DNA of 64,000 nucleotides from Brachyspira alvinipulli ATCC 51933 (GCF_000518245.1 NZ_KI912405.1:183116-247115); one strand, 5' to 3'. Counted from the first letter of the stretch, positions 28,105 to 36,523 are shown. Translations and numbers: made by a program. Notes: generated by a model not told the origin, from the sequence alone.

Positions 28105-28134
28105 GGGCTGTATAATTTATTTACAGCCCTTTAT
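28105..28134 (+). terminator. Terminator after selenoprotein 1
   Basis: GGGCTGTA ... TACAGCCC (8-bp perfect stem, 9-nt loop) followed by TTTATT. It ends the arsR-acr3-arsP-selenoprotein 1 transcript. Confidence 0.85.
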
Positions 28135-28168
28135 TGCAATTTTTTCAATATACCTATATGGTGTATAT
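28134..28168 (+). promoter_or_regulatory. Promoter of selenoprotein 2
   Basis: TTGCAA (28134-28139), 17 bp, TATGGT (28157-28162). The stretch TATACCTATAT-NN-TGTATAT at 28149-28168 is an imperfect palindrome and is shared, with the same spacing from the -35 box, by the selenoprotein 3 promoter. Confidence 0.55.
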
Positions 28169-28205
28169 ATAAAAATATATAATTAAACATTTTAAGGAGA
28201 TAAAT

Positions 28206-28549
28206 ATGAACATAAAAGATCTTTTCTTTGGAAGCGGATGCGGATGAAGACCTGCTTCTTCTAACCTTTTCGTTGAAAAGGAAAAAATAAAAGAAACTCC
28301 TGTAGAGGCAAGAATAAAAATACTTGGAACAGGATGTGCTAATTGTCATAAACTAGAAGAAAATACTATAGCAGCAATAGAAGAAGCTAAACTTGATTTG
28401 GTTATAAAGCATGTAGAAGATATGTCAGAAATAGCTTCTTATGGTGTAATGTCTACACCTGCTTTAGTTTTAGATGAAAAGTGCTATCCTATGGAAAAGT
28501 ACTAAGCAAAGAAGAAATAATAAAACTTTTAAAAGACAATATAAAATAA
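28206..28549 (+). CDS. Thioredoxin-fold selenoprotein 2 (TGA = Sec14), C-terminus frameshifted
   Basis: Paralogue of selenoprotein 1. ATG with AAGGAG; TGA at 28245-28247 gives MNIKDLFFGSGCGU then RPASSN. The thioredoxin-like domain follows (IKILGTGCANCHKLE, YGVMSTPALVLDEK). After DEK the zero frame runs off into CYPMEKY and stops at 28505. Adding one A to the run at 28477-28480 restores VLSYGKVLSKEEIIKLLKDN, matching paralogue 1, and extends the gene to 28549. A SECIS-like hairpin follows the TGA. The gene has its own promoter and terminator. The frameshift may be an assembly error or a recent lesion removing the last helix. Confidence 0.75.
28265..28281 (+). promoter_or_regulatory. SECIS-like hairpin, selenoprotein 2
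   Basis: CCTTTTC-GTT-GAAAAGG: 7-bp perfect stem, loop starting with G, 24 nt after the TGA. Confidence 0.7.
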
Positions 28550-28561
28550 TAATATTTTCAC

Positions 28562-28600
28562 AGAGTTCTAATATATTTTATTATATTAGAACTCTTTTTA
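28562..28600 (+). terminator. Terminator after selenoprotein 2
   Basis: AGAGTTCTAATATA ... TATATTAGAACTCT (14-bp perfect stem, 6-nt loop) followed by TTTTT. Confidence 0.85.
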
Positions 28601-28602
28601 CA

Positions 28603-28637
28603 TTGCATTTTTTTAACTATACCTATATAATGTATAT
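28603..28637 (+). promoter_or_regulatory. Promoter of selenoprotein 3
   Basis: TTGCAT (28603-28608), 17 bp, TATAAT (28626-28631). Over 36 bp it matches the selenoprotein 2 promoter at about 29 positions, including TATACCTATAT-NN-TGTATAT (28618-28637). Confidence 0.65.
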
Positions 28638-28663
28638 TACATTACATAGCAGAGAGTAAAAAT

Positions 28664-28981
28664 ATGATAAAAAATAGTATAGAATTTGGATGAGGATGTT
28701 TACCTGACCCTTTAGAGGATGAGGGCTCTGATAATTACATAGAAAAGGTATTATTATTGGGCGGTGAAGATGAAGATTCTTTAAACATGCTTACTAATTT
28801 GAGAAATGCAATATTAGAATTAGATTTGGACTTATCAATAAAATATACTAATAATAAAGGAACAATGTCATACTATGGGGTAATGACCTTACCCGCCCTT
28901 ATTATAAATAATAAATTAATATCTTACGGTGAAGTTCTAAGTCAGAAAAAAATAGTAGAAATATTAAAAGAAAATATATAA
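28664..28981 (+). CDS. Thioredoxin-fold selenoprotein 3 (TGA = Sec10), CxxC lost
   Basis: Divergent paralogue of the two preceding genes, 105 residues with TGA at 28691-28693 read as Sec. The N-terminus is MIKNSIEFGUGCLPDP, so the redox motif is Sec-Gly-Cys instead of Cys-Gly-Sec. In the thioredoxin-like domain the CxxC of the paralogues (GTGCANC) is replaced by GGEDEDSLN, while YYGVMTLPALIINNKLISYG keeps the cis-Pro region. Only the N-terminal selenenylsulfide-type motif remains. The ribosome site is GAGAG. A 6-bp hairpin with an 8-nt loop starting with G lies 24 nt after the TGA. Own promoter; no clear terminator. Confidence 0.75.
28712..28731 (+). promoter_or_regulatory. SECIS-like hairpin, selenoprotein 3
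   Basis: TTAGAG (28712-28717) pairs with CTCTGA (28726-28731, one T-G pair). The 8-nt loop GATGAGGG starts with G, 24 nt after the TGA. An alternative CCCT/AGGG pairing competes, so this is the weakest of the three. Confidence 0.45.
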
Positions 28982-29005
28982 ATATAACCTTTTTATTTTT
29001 ATATA

Positions 29006-29033
29006 TTGACTTTTTTCCTTATTTTACTAATAT
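29006..29033 (+). promoter_or_regulatory. kdgK promoter
   Basis: TTGACT (29006-29011), 16 bp, TAATAT (29028-29033), about 40 bp before the KDG kinase ATG. Confidence 0.5.
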
Positions 29034-29071
29034 AGTAGCATATCAGTATAATTAAAAAAAGAGGTAATTTT

Positions 29072-30094
29072 ATGTCATATATAGTAGGATTTGGAGAAAT
29101 AATGCTTAGACTTTCATCTGTTGACAATGAAAGATTATTTCAATCTTCAAGACTTAATGCCACATTTGGAGGAGTTGAGGCTAATATTTGCGTTTTAGCA
29201 TCTATTTTTGGTTTAGAAAGCAGATATGTTACTGCATTACCAAATAATATAATAGGGAAAAAAGTGGAGGAGTTACTTTTAAGTCATAGAGTAGATACTT
29301 CAGCAATATCTTGGGAAGGTAAAAGACTTGGAATATATTTTGTAGAGCAAGGAAATAGTTACAGAAGTTCAAATGTAATATATGATAGAGAGTATTCATC
29401 AATATCTCAAGCATTAATAGAAGATTTTGACTGGGACAAAGTATTTAGCAATGCTGGATATTTTCACATTAGTGGTGTTACTCCTGCAATAAGCCAAACA
29501 GCAGCTGATCTTACATTATATGCTGTAAAAGAAGCTAAAAAAAGAAATGTAAAAGTATCATGCGATGTAAATCACAGAAAAAAACTATGGAAATACGGCA
29601 AAAATATAGAAGAGGTAATGCCGGAAATAGTAAAATATTCAGATATAGTATTTGCAAATGAATATGATGCTATAAAAATTTTGGGTGTAAAAAGTGATAT
29701 AGATGTAAATTCTAATATAAGCGATGAAGACTATGTTGCCATTATGGATGAATTAATAAAAAAATATTCATTGGAAACTGTAATAACAACTAAAAGAGAA
29801 ACTATAGATTCTAATCAAAATAATATATCTGCTATACTATATAATAATAAAAAATTATATAAATCAAAAAAATATTATATAAAAAATATTGTTGATAGAA
29901 TTGGCACAGGTGATTCTTTTGCTGCTGGAATATTGTCCGGAATACAATTATTTGATAATTATCAGGATATACTTGAATTTGCTGCTGCTTCTTTTTGTAT
30001 AAAGCATAGCATACCTGGAGATTGGAATCTTACCACAAAAGAAGAAGTAATTAATTTGATGAAATCTAAAGATGGCTTAGATGTAAAAAGATAG
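29072..30094 (+). CDS. kdgK: 2-dehydro-3-deoxygluconokinase (PfkB family)
   Basis: 340 residues. It phosphorylates KDG, the product of mannonate dehydratase, to KDPG using ATP. PfkB features: N-terminal VGFGEIMLRLSSVDNERLFQ, TFGGVEANICVLASIFGLES and the C-terminal catalytic RIGTGDSFAAGILSG with the base Asp. The assignment to KDG rather than another sugar rests on the N-terminal LRLS motif and on the uronate genes just beyond the regulator. It stands alone in front of the convergent GntR gene (5 bp between stops). Ribosome site AGAGG. Confidence 0.88.
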   Translation: MSYIVGFGEIMLRLSSVDNERLFQSSRLNATFGGVEANICVLASIFGLESRYVTALPNNIIGKKVEELLLSHRVDTSAISWEGKRLGIYFVEQGNSYRSSNVIYDREYSSISQALIEDFDWDKVFSNAGYFHISGVTPAISQTAADLTLYAVKEAKKRNVKVSCDVNHRKKLWKYGKNIEEVMPEIVKYSDIVFANEYDAIKILGVKSDIDVNSNISDEDYVAIMDELIKKYSLETVITTKRETIDSNQNNISAILYNNKKLYKSKKYYIKNIVDRIGTGDSFAAGILSGIQLFDNYQDILEFAAASFCIKHSIPGDWNLTTKEEVINLMKSKDGLDVKR

Positions 30095-30099
30095 ATTAT

Positions 30100-30807
30100 T
30101 TACTTAAAATACTCAGGAAATTTACTTTTTAAAAAAATCATGTCATCTTTAACATGAGTTAAATGTGATTCTATTAGGGGAAGAATCTTTTTTATATTTT
30201 TTTCTTTTATATATTCTAGTATGTTTTTATGTTCTGTTAATGTTCTGTTTCTATCCATTTCTATAATATTAAATATTCTTACCCTATTAAAATGTTTTAT
30301 CGAATCTATAATAAGGTTATATATTAACTTTTTATCTGCTATTAAAAATAATATTTCATGAAATTCATTATCCAAATTCAATAAATTGTAAAGTTTATCA
30401 GTATTTATATTTTTTTCATAAGTATCTATATTTTTCTTTATAAGTTTAATGTCCTTTTCTGAACAATCTTTACAAACTATTTTTATTATCTCTTTCTCAA
30501 GAACCATCCTCATAAAACTTGTCTCTTCCACTATAGAAGCATCTATTAATGATACTCTTGTTCCCTTTTGTGGATATATTTTCATCAAATTCATCTTCTC
30601 AAGTCTTGAAAAAGCTTCTCTAATAGGAGTTCTGCTTATAGATAATGCCTCACTTACAATTTTTTCGCTTATAAAAGTACCTGGAGTTAAATTCATGTTT
30701 ATTATATTATATTCTAAACATCTTACAGCATAATCGCCTATAGGTTCATTAATCTCTCTATCTAATATTATAAGATTATCAGCATTATTATTTTTTGATT
30801 TAGCCAT
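30100..30807 (-). CDS. GntR/FadR-type transcriptional regulator of uronate genes
   Basis: 235 residues. The N-terminal winged helix contains SEALSISRTPIREAFSRLEKMNLMKIYPQKGTRVS as successive stretches, the typical GntR reading head. The C-terminal all-helical effector domain (FCD type) has LDNEFHEILFLIADKKL and IESHLTHVKDDM with metal-binding-type histidines. It is divergent from the TRAP-uxu operon and convergent with kdgK. By position it should repress these genes and respond to a uronate or a pathway intermediate, as UxuR/ExuR do. The operator is inferred in the shared upstream region. Confidence 0.85.
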   Translation of the reverse strand: MAKSKNNNADNLIILDREINEPIGDYAVRCLEYNIINMNLTPGTFISEKIVSEALSISRTPIREAFSRLEKMNLMKIYPQKGTRVSLIDASIVEETSFMRMVLEKEIIKIVCKDCSEKDIKLIKKNIDTYEKNINTDKLYNLLNLDNEFHEILFLIADKKLIYNLIIDSIKHFNRVRIFNIIEMDRNRTLTEHKNILEYIKEKNIKKILPLIESHLTHVKDDMIFLKSKFPEYFK

Positions 30808-30910
30808 ATTTATCCTAATGATTTTTCATATTTTTAATGGTAATTAAGATACATTATTTATCAATAAACTTCAAGTAATTAAAAAAAATAAAAAAAAATT
30901 ATAATTTTTA

Positions 30911-30947
30911 TTGACAATAGATTTTATTTTTACTACAATACTAGTAT
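30911..30947 (+). promoter_or_regulatory. Promoter and likely operator of the uronate operon
   Basis: TTGACA (30911-30916), 17 bp, TACAAT (30934-30939). A perfect palindrome ATACTAGTAT (30938-30947) overlaps the -10 box and start region and runs into TATGCCAATAT. It is a good candidate site for the divergent GntR protein. Confidence 0.65.
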
Positions 30948-30976
30948 GCCAATATTTTTAAAGGAGATAACACAAC

Positions 30977-31960
30977 ATGAAAAAATATTTATTTTTATTA
31001 CTAACTTCATTTTTCCTATTAATTTCTTGCGGAGGCGAGAAATCAACAACTCTAAAATTATCCCATAACCATGCAAATGGATATCCAGTTGATATTGCCT
31101 ACAAAAAATTTGCTGAAATAGTAGAAAAAAACAGTAATGGAAGATTTAAAATACAAATATATCCTTCTAGCCAATTAGGAGATCAGAAAGCATCTTTAGA
31201 GCTAGCAAAATCAGGTGTAGTACAATTTGCACATATTAATACATCTGTTTTAGAAAATTTCGATTCTATATACTCAGTTTTAAATTTGCCATATATCTTT
31301 AAAGATTATGACCATTATACTAGAGTTATGAGAAGCGACAAAATGACTGAAATTTTTGAATCTACTTTAGACAAAGGATTCATATCTTTAATATATATAG
31401 AAGGCGGAGCTAGAAGCATATATACTAAATCTAAAGTTATTAATACACCTAATGATTTAAAAGGATTAAAATTAAGAGTTCAAGACTCTCCAACATATAT
31501 AGAAATGGCTAAATTATTAGGAGCTACTCCTGTAACTCTAAATTTCAGTGAAGTTTACACATCTTTACAGCAAGGTGTAATAGATGGAGCTGAAAATAAC
31601 TTCCCTTCTTATGTAGAAGCAGGACACGTTGAAGTTGCAAAAGAGTTCTCTGTTACAGAAATGTCAAGAGCATCAGATATATTAACAGTTGGTGCTCCTT
31701 TCTGGAATACTTTATCAGAAGAAGATAAACAATTATTTAGAGATGCTGCAAAAGAGACTGAGATATATTTTGCAACTCTTTGGAAAGAAAGTGAAGAGGC
31801 AAGTATGCAAAGAGCAACTAATGAATTCAAAGCTAATATAACTTATCCTGATATAACACCTTTCAGACAATTAATTATTCCTATGCATGATGCATTAGCA
31901 GCTAAAGATGCTAGAGCTAAAGAGTTAATAGACTATATAAAAAGTGTAGAAAATGAATAA
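30977..31960 (+). CDS. dctP: TRAP transporter solute-binding lipoprotein (DctP)
   Basis: 327 residues with a lipoprotein signal (FLLISC, Cys18), unusual for DctP but common in spirochaetes. It captures a carboxylate in the periplasm. Family features: NGYPVDIAYKKFAEIVEKNS, YPSSQLGDQKASLELAKSG, the LKGLKLRVQDSPTYIEMAK region with the carboxylate-binding Arg, and QQGVIDGAENNFPSYVEA. The neighbouring uronate enzymes make glucuronate or a related hexuronate the likely ligand. AAAGGAG ribosome site. First gene of an operon running to eda. Confidence 0.93.
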   Translation: MKKYLFLLLTSFFLLISCGGEKSTTLKLSHNHANGYPVDIAYKKFAEIVEKNSNGRFKIQIYPSSQLGDQKASLELAKSGVVQFAHINTSVLENFDSIYSVLNLPYIFKDYDHYTRVMRSDKMTEIFESTLDKGFISLIYIEGGARSIYTKSKVINTPNDLKGLKLRVQDSPTYIEMAKLLGATPVTLNFSEVYTSLQQGVIDGAENNFPSYVEAGHVEVAKEFSVTEMSRASDILTVGAPFWNTLSEEDKQLFRDAAKETEIYFATLWKESEEASMQRATNEFKANITYPDITPFRQLIIPMHDALAAKDARAKELIDYIKSVENE

Positions 31961-31985
31961 TTTAATTTTATAAGGATTTATTATT

Positions 31986-32486
31986 ATGTCAGTTTTAGAA
32001 CAAATAAAATATAAAATAGATAAATTTTTATTTTATGTATTATTTATTATAGTTGCAGCTATGCTTTTTTGTGTATCTTTGCAAGTTTTTTCAAGATATT
32101 TATTAAGAGCACCTGTTGTTTTTACTGAAGAATTGGTAAGATTTTTATTGATATGGTTAGGTTTATTGGGAGGTGCTTATACATTTGGGGTAAAAGGACA
32201 TATAGCTTTAACACTTGTATTAGATAAACTAGATAATATCAATATACCAAATATAAAAACATATATAAATATATTAATAGATGTAATAGTTTTATTTTTG
32301 GCTGTATTTGTTCTTATAATAGGAGGTACAAAATTAATTTCTGTAACACATAATCAGGTTTCATCAGTAATGCTAATACCTATGTGGTGCATATATATTG
32401 TAACTCCTATTAGTGGATTAATAATAACATTTTATCAAATATATTATATCTATAAAAATATATTAAATATTAGGGAGGCAAAATGA
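31986..32486 (+). CDS. dctQ: TRAP transporter small permease (DctQ)
   Basis: 166 residues, four hydrophobic segments. VFSRYLLRAPVVFTEELVRFLLIWLGLLGGAYTFG is the DctQ signature region, including FTEE...R and the GG. It pairs with DctM in the inner membrane. The stop overlaps the DctM start by 4 bp, so the two are translationally coupled. Confidence 0.93.
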   Translation: MSVLEQIKYKIDKFLFYVLFIIVAAMLFCVSLQVFSRYLLRAPVVFTEELVRFLLIWLGLLGGAYTFGVKGHIALTLVLDKLDNINIPNIKTYINILIDVIVLFLAVFVLIIGGTKLISVTHNQVSSVMLIPMWCIYIVTPISGLIITFYQIYYIYKNILNIREAK

Positions 32487-33784
32487 CATTATCTATAATA
32501 GCATTAGTTGTTACATTTGCCATATTCCTATTTTTAGGTGTGCCTATATCTGTTACAATAGCATTATCTTCTGTATTTGTAATGTTTTTACATTTACCAT
32601 TTGATATGTCTGTTTTAACAGCATCTCAATCATTGATAAATTCATTAAACTCATTTCCGCTTTTAGCAATACCATTATTTATATTATCCGGTGCTATTAT
32701 GAATACAGGCGGATTGGCTTTAAGATTAATTAATTTTGCTAAACTTATAACAGGTAAATTACCTTCTCCATTATGGCATATAAATGTATTAGCAAATATG
32801 TTTTTTGGTGCTTTATCAGGATCCGCCGTTGCTGCTGAGGTTGCAGTTGGAAAAATAATAGGACCACTTGAAGAGAAAGATAATTATGATATGCCTTTCA
32901 GTACAGCTGTAAACATAACTTCATGTACAACAGGTTTATTAATTCCTCCAAGCAATACTTATATAGTTTATTCGCTTGTAAGCGGTGGTACTTCAATAGC
33001 AGCATTATTCTTTGCCGGATATTTACCTGGTATTTTGATGGGTTTGGGAATAATGGTTATATGTTTAATTTTTTCAATAAAAAATAAAACAAAAGTAGTT
33101 AGAGAAAAAATACCTTTTAAAGAACAATTGATAATTATATGGAAAGCTATACCTAGTCTGTTCTTGATAGTAATAGTTATAGGCGGAATTATCAAAGGTG
33201 TATTTACAGCTACTGAAGGTGCAGGAATAGCTGCGGTATATAGTTTGATATTATCATTGTGCTACAGATCTTTAGATTTGAAAAAAATTATGAATATTGT
33301 AGAAGATACAATAATATTATCAGGTGTATCTTTATTTTTAGTAGCATCATCTTCTATAATGTCTTGGATACTATCATTTTCTCAAATACCTGAATTAGTT
33401 GCTAAAGCCTTACTATCAATATCTTCAAACCCAATAATAATACTATTAATAATAAATGCTATATTATTAGTAGTTGGATGTTTTATTGATATGACTCCGG
33501 CTGTTTTGATATTTACACCTATATTTTTACCTATAGTTAAAGAAATAGGAATGCATCCTGTACATTTTGGTATAATGTTGGTATTCAATTTATGTATAGG
33601 TTTAATGACTCCTCCTGTAGGAAATGCCTTATTTTTGGGATGCTCTCTTACGGGAATGAAAATAGAGCAAGTTGTGCCAAAAATGATACCTATATTTGTA
33701 GTGCTAATTATTATATTGCTATTAGTAACTTTCATACCTGCAATAAGCTTATTTTTACCAGAAGCAGCAGGACTTTTGAATTAA
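32483..33784 (+). CDS. dctM: TRAP transporter large permease (DctM)
   Basis: 433 residues with about twelve membrane segments, the sodium-coupled translocating subunit. Typical regions: LFLGVPISVTIALSS, FPLLAIPLFILSGAIMNTGG, FGALSGSAVAAEVAVGKIIGP and the late LCIGLMTPPVGNALFLGC. Its start overlaps dctQ; uxuB follows after 18 bp. Substrate inferred as hexuronate from the operon. Confidence 0.94.
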   Translation: MTLSIIALVVTFAIFLFLGVPISVTIALSSVFVMFLHLPFDMSVLTASQSLINSLNSFPLLAIPLFILSGAIMNTGGLALRLINFAKLITGKLPSPLWHINVLANMFFGALSGSAVAAEVAVGKIIGPLEEKDNYDMPFSTAVNITSCTTGLLIPPSNTYIVYSLVSGGTSIAALFFAGYLPGILMGLGIMVICLIFSIKNKTKVVREKIPFKEQLIIIWKAIPSLFLIVIVIGGIIKGVFTATEGAGIAAVYSLILSLCYRSLDLKKIMNIVEDTIILSGVSLFLVASSSIMSWILSFSQIPELVAKALLSISSNPIIILLIINAILLVVGCFIDMTPAVLIFTPIFLPIVKEIGMHPVHFGIMLVFNLCIGLMTPPVGNALFLGCSLTGMKIEQVVPKMIPIFVVLIIILLLVTFIPAISLFLPEAAGLLN

Positions 33785-33802
33785 AATATAAGGCTATATA
33801 CA

Positions 33803-35425
33803 ATGAAATTAAATATAGAAAATTTAAATGACAAAACTTTCTGGAAAGATGCTAATATATTAATACCCAAATATGATATAAAGCAGATTAGAAAAAACAC
33901 AGCTGAAAGACCAACTTGGATACATTTTGGAGCTGGCAATATATTTAGAGGTTTTGTTGCAAGAATAGCAGATACTCTTTTGAATGATAATATTATAGAT
34001 ACCGGCATAATAGCTGTTGATACTCACTCTGCTGGAAGAGATGATTATGATATGATAGAAAAAGTTTATAAACCGTTTGATAATCTTACTCTTCTAGCAT
34101 CTATAAAAAGTAATGGGGATATAGATAAAAAAGTTATAGGAAGCATCACAGATATATTACATGCCGATTTTATGAATTATTATGAAGGGTTAAAAAAAAT
34201 TTTTATATCAAGTTCATTACAAATAGTTAGCTTTACTATTACAGAAAAAGGATATTCAATAAAAGATTTAAATGGAAATTATAATAATATAGTTGCAGAT
34301 GATATTAATAATGCTCCTAACAAAGCAAAAAATATTATGAGTATTACTGCAGCTATGCTATTAGAAAGATACAAAAACGGTGCGTATCCTATATCTTTGC
34401 TTAGTATTGATAATTGTTCAAATAATGGAGACAAACTAAAAAATGCTGTATTAGATATAGCAAAAGAATGGAATAAAAAAGGTTTTGTTGATGATGGTTT
34501 TATAAAATATTTAGAATACGATAAAAAAGTAGCATTTCCTTTCAGTATGGTTGATAAAATTACTCCTAGACCTTCTGATATTATATACAAAAAACTTGAA
34601 AATATTGGTTTGGAAGGAATGGAAATATTTAAAGTAGGACATAATCCAATGGCTGCTTTTGTCAATGCTGAGGTTCCTGAATATTTAGTTGTAGAAGATT
34701 TATTTCCAAATGGAAAACCAAATTTGGAAAAAGCCGGAGTTTATGTAACTAACAGAGTAACTGTTCAAAATTCAGAAAAGATGAAAGTTACAACTTGTTT
34801 AAATCCATTACACACATCTTTGGCTATATTCGGATGTTTATTAAATTATAATTTTATATACGAAGAAATGAAGGATCCTTTATTAAAAAAACTTATTGAA
34901 AAAATAGGTTATGATGAAGGAATGAAAGTAGCTGTTGATCCTAAAATTTTAAATCCAAGAGATTTCATAAAAGAGGTAATAGAAGAGCGTTTTGTAAATA
35001 ATTACATACCTGATTCGCCTCAAAGAATAGCAACAGATACATCTCAAAAAATACCTATAAGATACGGAGAAACTTTAAAATCTTATATGAATAATGGACT
35101 TGATACTTCTGTTTTAATTGGAATACCTATAACTATAGCAGCTTGGCTTAGATATTTAATGGGTATAGATGATAATGGTAATTCTATGGATATAAGTCCG
35201 GATCCTATGTTGAATGAATTACAAACTTATATATCAAAAATAAAGTTTAAAGACCCAAATAGCGTTGGAAATAATTTAAAGCCTATACTTTCTAATAAAG
35301 TTATATTTGCTGTTGATTTATATGATGAAAAAATTAATTTGGGAAATAAAATTGAAGAATACTTTAAAGAAATGATAAAAGATATACATGCTGTTAGAGA
35401 ATGCTTAAAAAAATATATAAAATAA
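33803..35425 (+). CDS. uxuB: Fructuronate reductase (D-mannonate oxidoreductase)
   Basis: 540 residues, a long-chain polyol dehydrogenase. It reduces D-fructuronate to D-mannonate with NADH. The N-terminal nucleotide region has TWIHFGAGNIFRGFVARIAD; the middle VDKITPRPSD and VFVNAEVPEYLVVEDLFPNG-like stretch and the late KMKVTTCLNPLHTSLAIFG hold the catalytic Lys region of the family. Tagaturonate reductase (UxaB) is related, but the adjacent mannonate dehydratase favours UxuB. AAGG precedes the ATG. Confidence 0.9.
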   Translation: MKLNIENLNDKTFWKDANILIPKYDIKQIRKNTAERPTWIHFGAGNIFRGFVARIADTLLNDNIIDTGIIAVDTHSAGRDDYDMIEKVYKPFDNLTLLASIKSNGDIDKKVIGSITDILHADFMNYYEGLKKIFISSSLQIVSFTITEKGYSIKDLNGNYNNIVADDINNAPNKAKNIMSITAAMLLERYKNGAYPISLLSIDNCSNNGDKLKNAVLDIAKEWNKKGFVDDGFIKYLEYDKKVAFPFSMVDKITPRPSDIIYKKLENIGLEGMEIFKVGHNPMAAFVNAEVPEYLVVEDLFPNGKPNLEKAGVYVTNRVTVQNSEKMKVTTCLNPLHTSLAIFGCLLNYNFIYEEMKDPLLKKLIEKIGYDEGMKVAVDPKILNPRDFIKEVIEERFVNNYIPDSPQRIATDTSQKIPIRYGETLKSYMNNGLDTSVLIGIPITIAAWLRYLMGIDDNGNSMDISPDPMLNELQTYISKIKFKDPNSVGNNLKPILSNKVIFAVDLYDEKINLGNKIEEYFKEMIKDIHAVRECLKKYIK

Positions 35426-35443
35426 TAAGGAGAATTTTTTACT

Positions 35444-36511
35444 ATGATAATGACTTTAAGATGGTTCGGGAAAAATTTTGATTCTGTTACTCTAAAACAA
35501 ATTAGACAAATACCCGGAGTAAAAGGAGTTATAACAACTTTATATGACAGCAAAGTGGGAGATGTTTGGAAAGAAGAAGATGTAAAAAATCTAAAAAAAG
35601 AAGTTGAAGATGCAGGTTTAAAAATATATGGTATAGAAAGTGTAAATATACATGATGATATAAAAATAGGTTTGCCTAGCAGAGATAAATATATAGAAAA
35701 TTACATAAAAACATTAGAAGTTTTAGGTAAATCCGGAATTAATTTAGTATGTTATAATTTCATGCCTGTATTTGACTGGACTAGAAGCGATTTAGCAAAA
35801 GTAAGGCCGGATGGTGCAACTGTTTTATCTTATGATCAAGATATAATAGATCAGATAGACCCTCAGAAAATGTTTGAACAAATTGACTCTAGTTCTAATG
35901 GTTTCGTTTTACCTGGTTGGGAACCAGACAGATTAAGCAGATTAAAAGAACTTTTTGAAATGTATAAAGGTGTTGATGACGAGAAATTATTTGAAAACTT
36001 AAAATATTTCTTAAGTGCTGTAATGCCTACATGTGAAAAATACAATATCAAAATGGCTATACATCCGGATGATCCTGCTTGGCCTGTATTCGGACTTCCT
36101 AGAATTATAGTTAATAAAGAAAATATATTAAGAATGGTTAATAGTGTAAATAGCCCATGCAATGGTGTAACTTTATGTGCTGGTTCACTAGGTTCTAATC
36201 CTAAAAATGATATACCTGATATAGTAAGAAGTTTAAAAGGAAAAATCTTCTTTGCTCATGTAAGAAACTTAGAACATACTGCACCTGGTAAATTCCAAGA
36301 AGCTGCTCACTTATCAAGCGACGGCTCTATGGATATGTTTGCTATTATGAAAGCATTTTATGATATAGGTTTTGAAGGACCATTCAGACCAGATCATGGA
36401 AGAGCTATATGGGATGAAGTATCCATGCCAGGATATGGACTTTATGACAGAGCGTTAGGAGCTGTTTATTTACAAGGATTATGGGAAGCTATAGATAAAA
36501 TGAATAAGTAA
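35444..36511 (+). CDS. uxuA: Mannonate dehydratase
   Basis: 355 residues. It dehydrates D-mannonate to 2-keto-3-deoxygluconate in a TIM barrel with a divalent metal. Typical: TLRWFGKNFDSVTLKQIRQI, IPGVKGVITTLYD, YNFMPVFDWTRSDLA, the metal-site AIHPDDPAWPVFGLPRI, TLCAGSLGSNP and HVRNLEHTAPGKFQEAAHLS. RBS AAGGAG. It lies 18 bp after uxuB. Between it and uxaC is a GATGCAA/TTGCATC hairpin that may partly terminate transcription. Confidence 0.96.
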   Translation: MIMTLRWFGKNFDSVTLKQIRQIPGVKGVITTLYDSKVGDVWKEEDVKNLKKEVEDAGLKIYGIESVNIHDDIKIGLPSRDKYIENYIKTLEVLGKSGINLVCYNFMPVFDWTRSDLAKVRPDGATVLSYDQDIIDQIDPQKMFEQIDSSSNGFVLPGWEPDRLSRLKELFEMYKGVDDEKLFENLKYFLSAVMPTCEKYNIKMAIHPDDPAWPVFGLPRIIVNKENILRMVNSVNSPCNGVTLCAGSLGSNPKNDIPDIVRSLKGKIFFAHVRNLEHTAPGKFQEAAHLSSDGSMDMFAIMKAFYDIGFEGPFRPDHGRAIWDEVSMPGYGLYDRALGAVYLQGLWEAIDKMNK

Positions 36512-36523
36512 CAGCATAATATC

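Noticed and set aside
28474..28659. ORF starting MKSAILWKST
   Set aside because: It lies in the tail of selenoprotein 2 in another frame and across its terminator; no ribosome site.
27790..28693. TGA read as tryptophan (alternative code) or three pseudogenes
   Set aside because: Tryptophan is TGG throughout the window, TGA is otherwise absent inside genes, and all three TGA codons lie beside Cys and Gly in the same N-terminal motif with hairpins behind them.
28757..28981. 74-residue ORF as a gene on its own
   Set aside because: It starts at TTG within selenoprotein 3; the upstream ATG with a ribosome site and TGA as Sec explains the whole gene.
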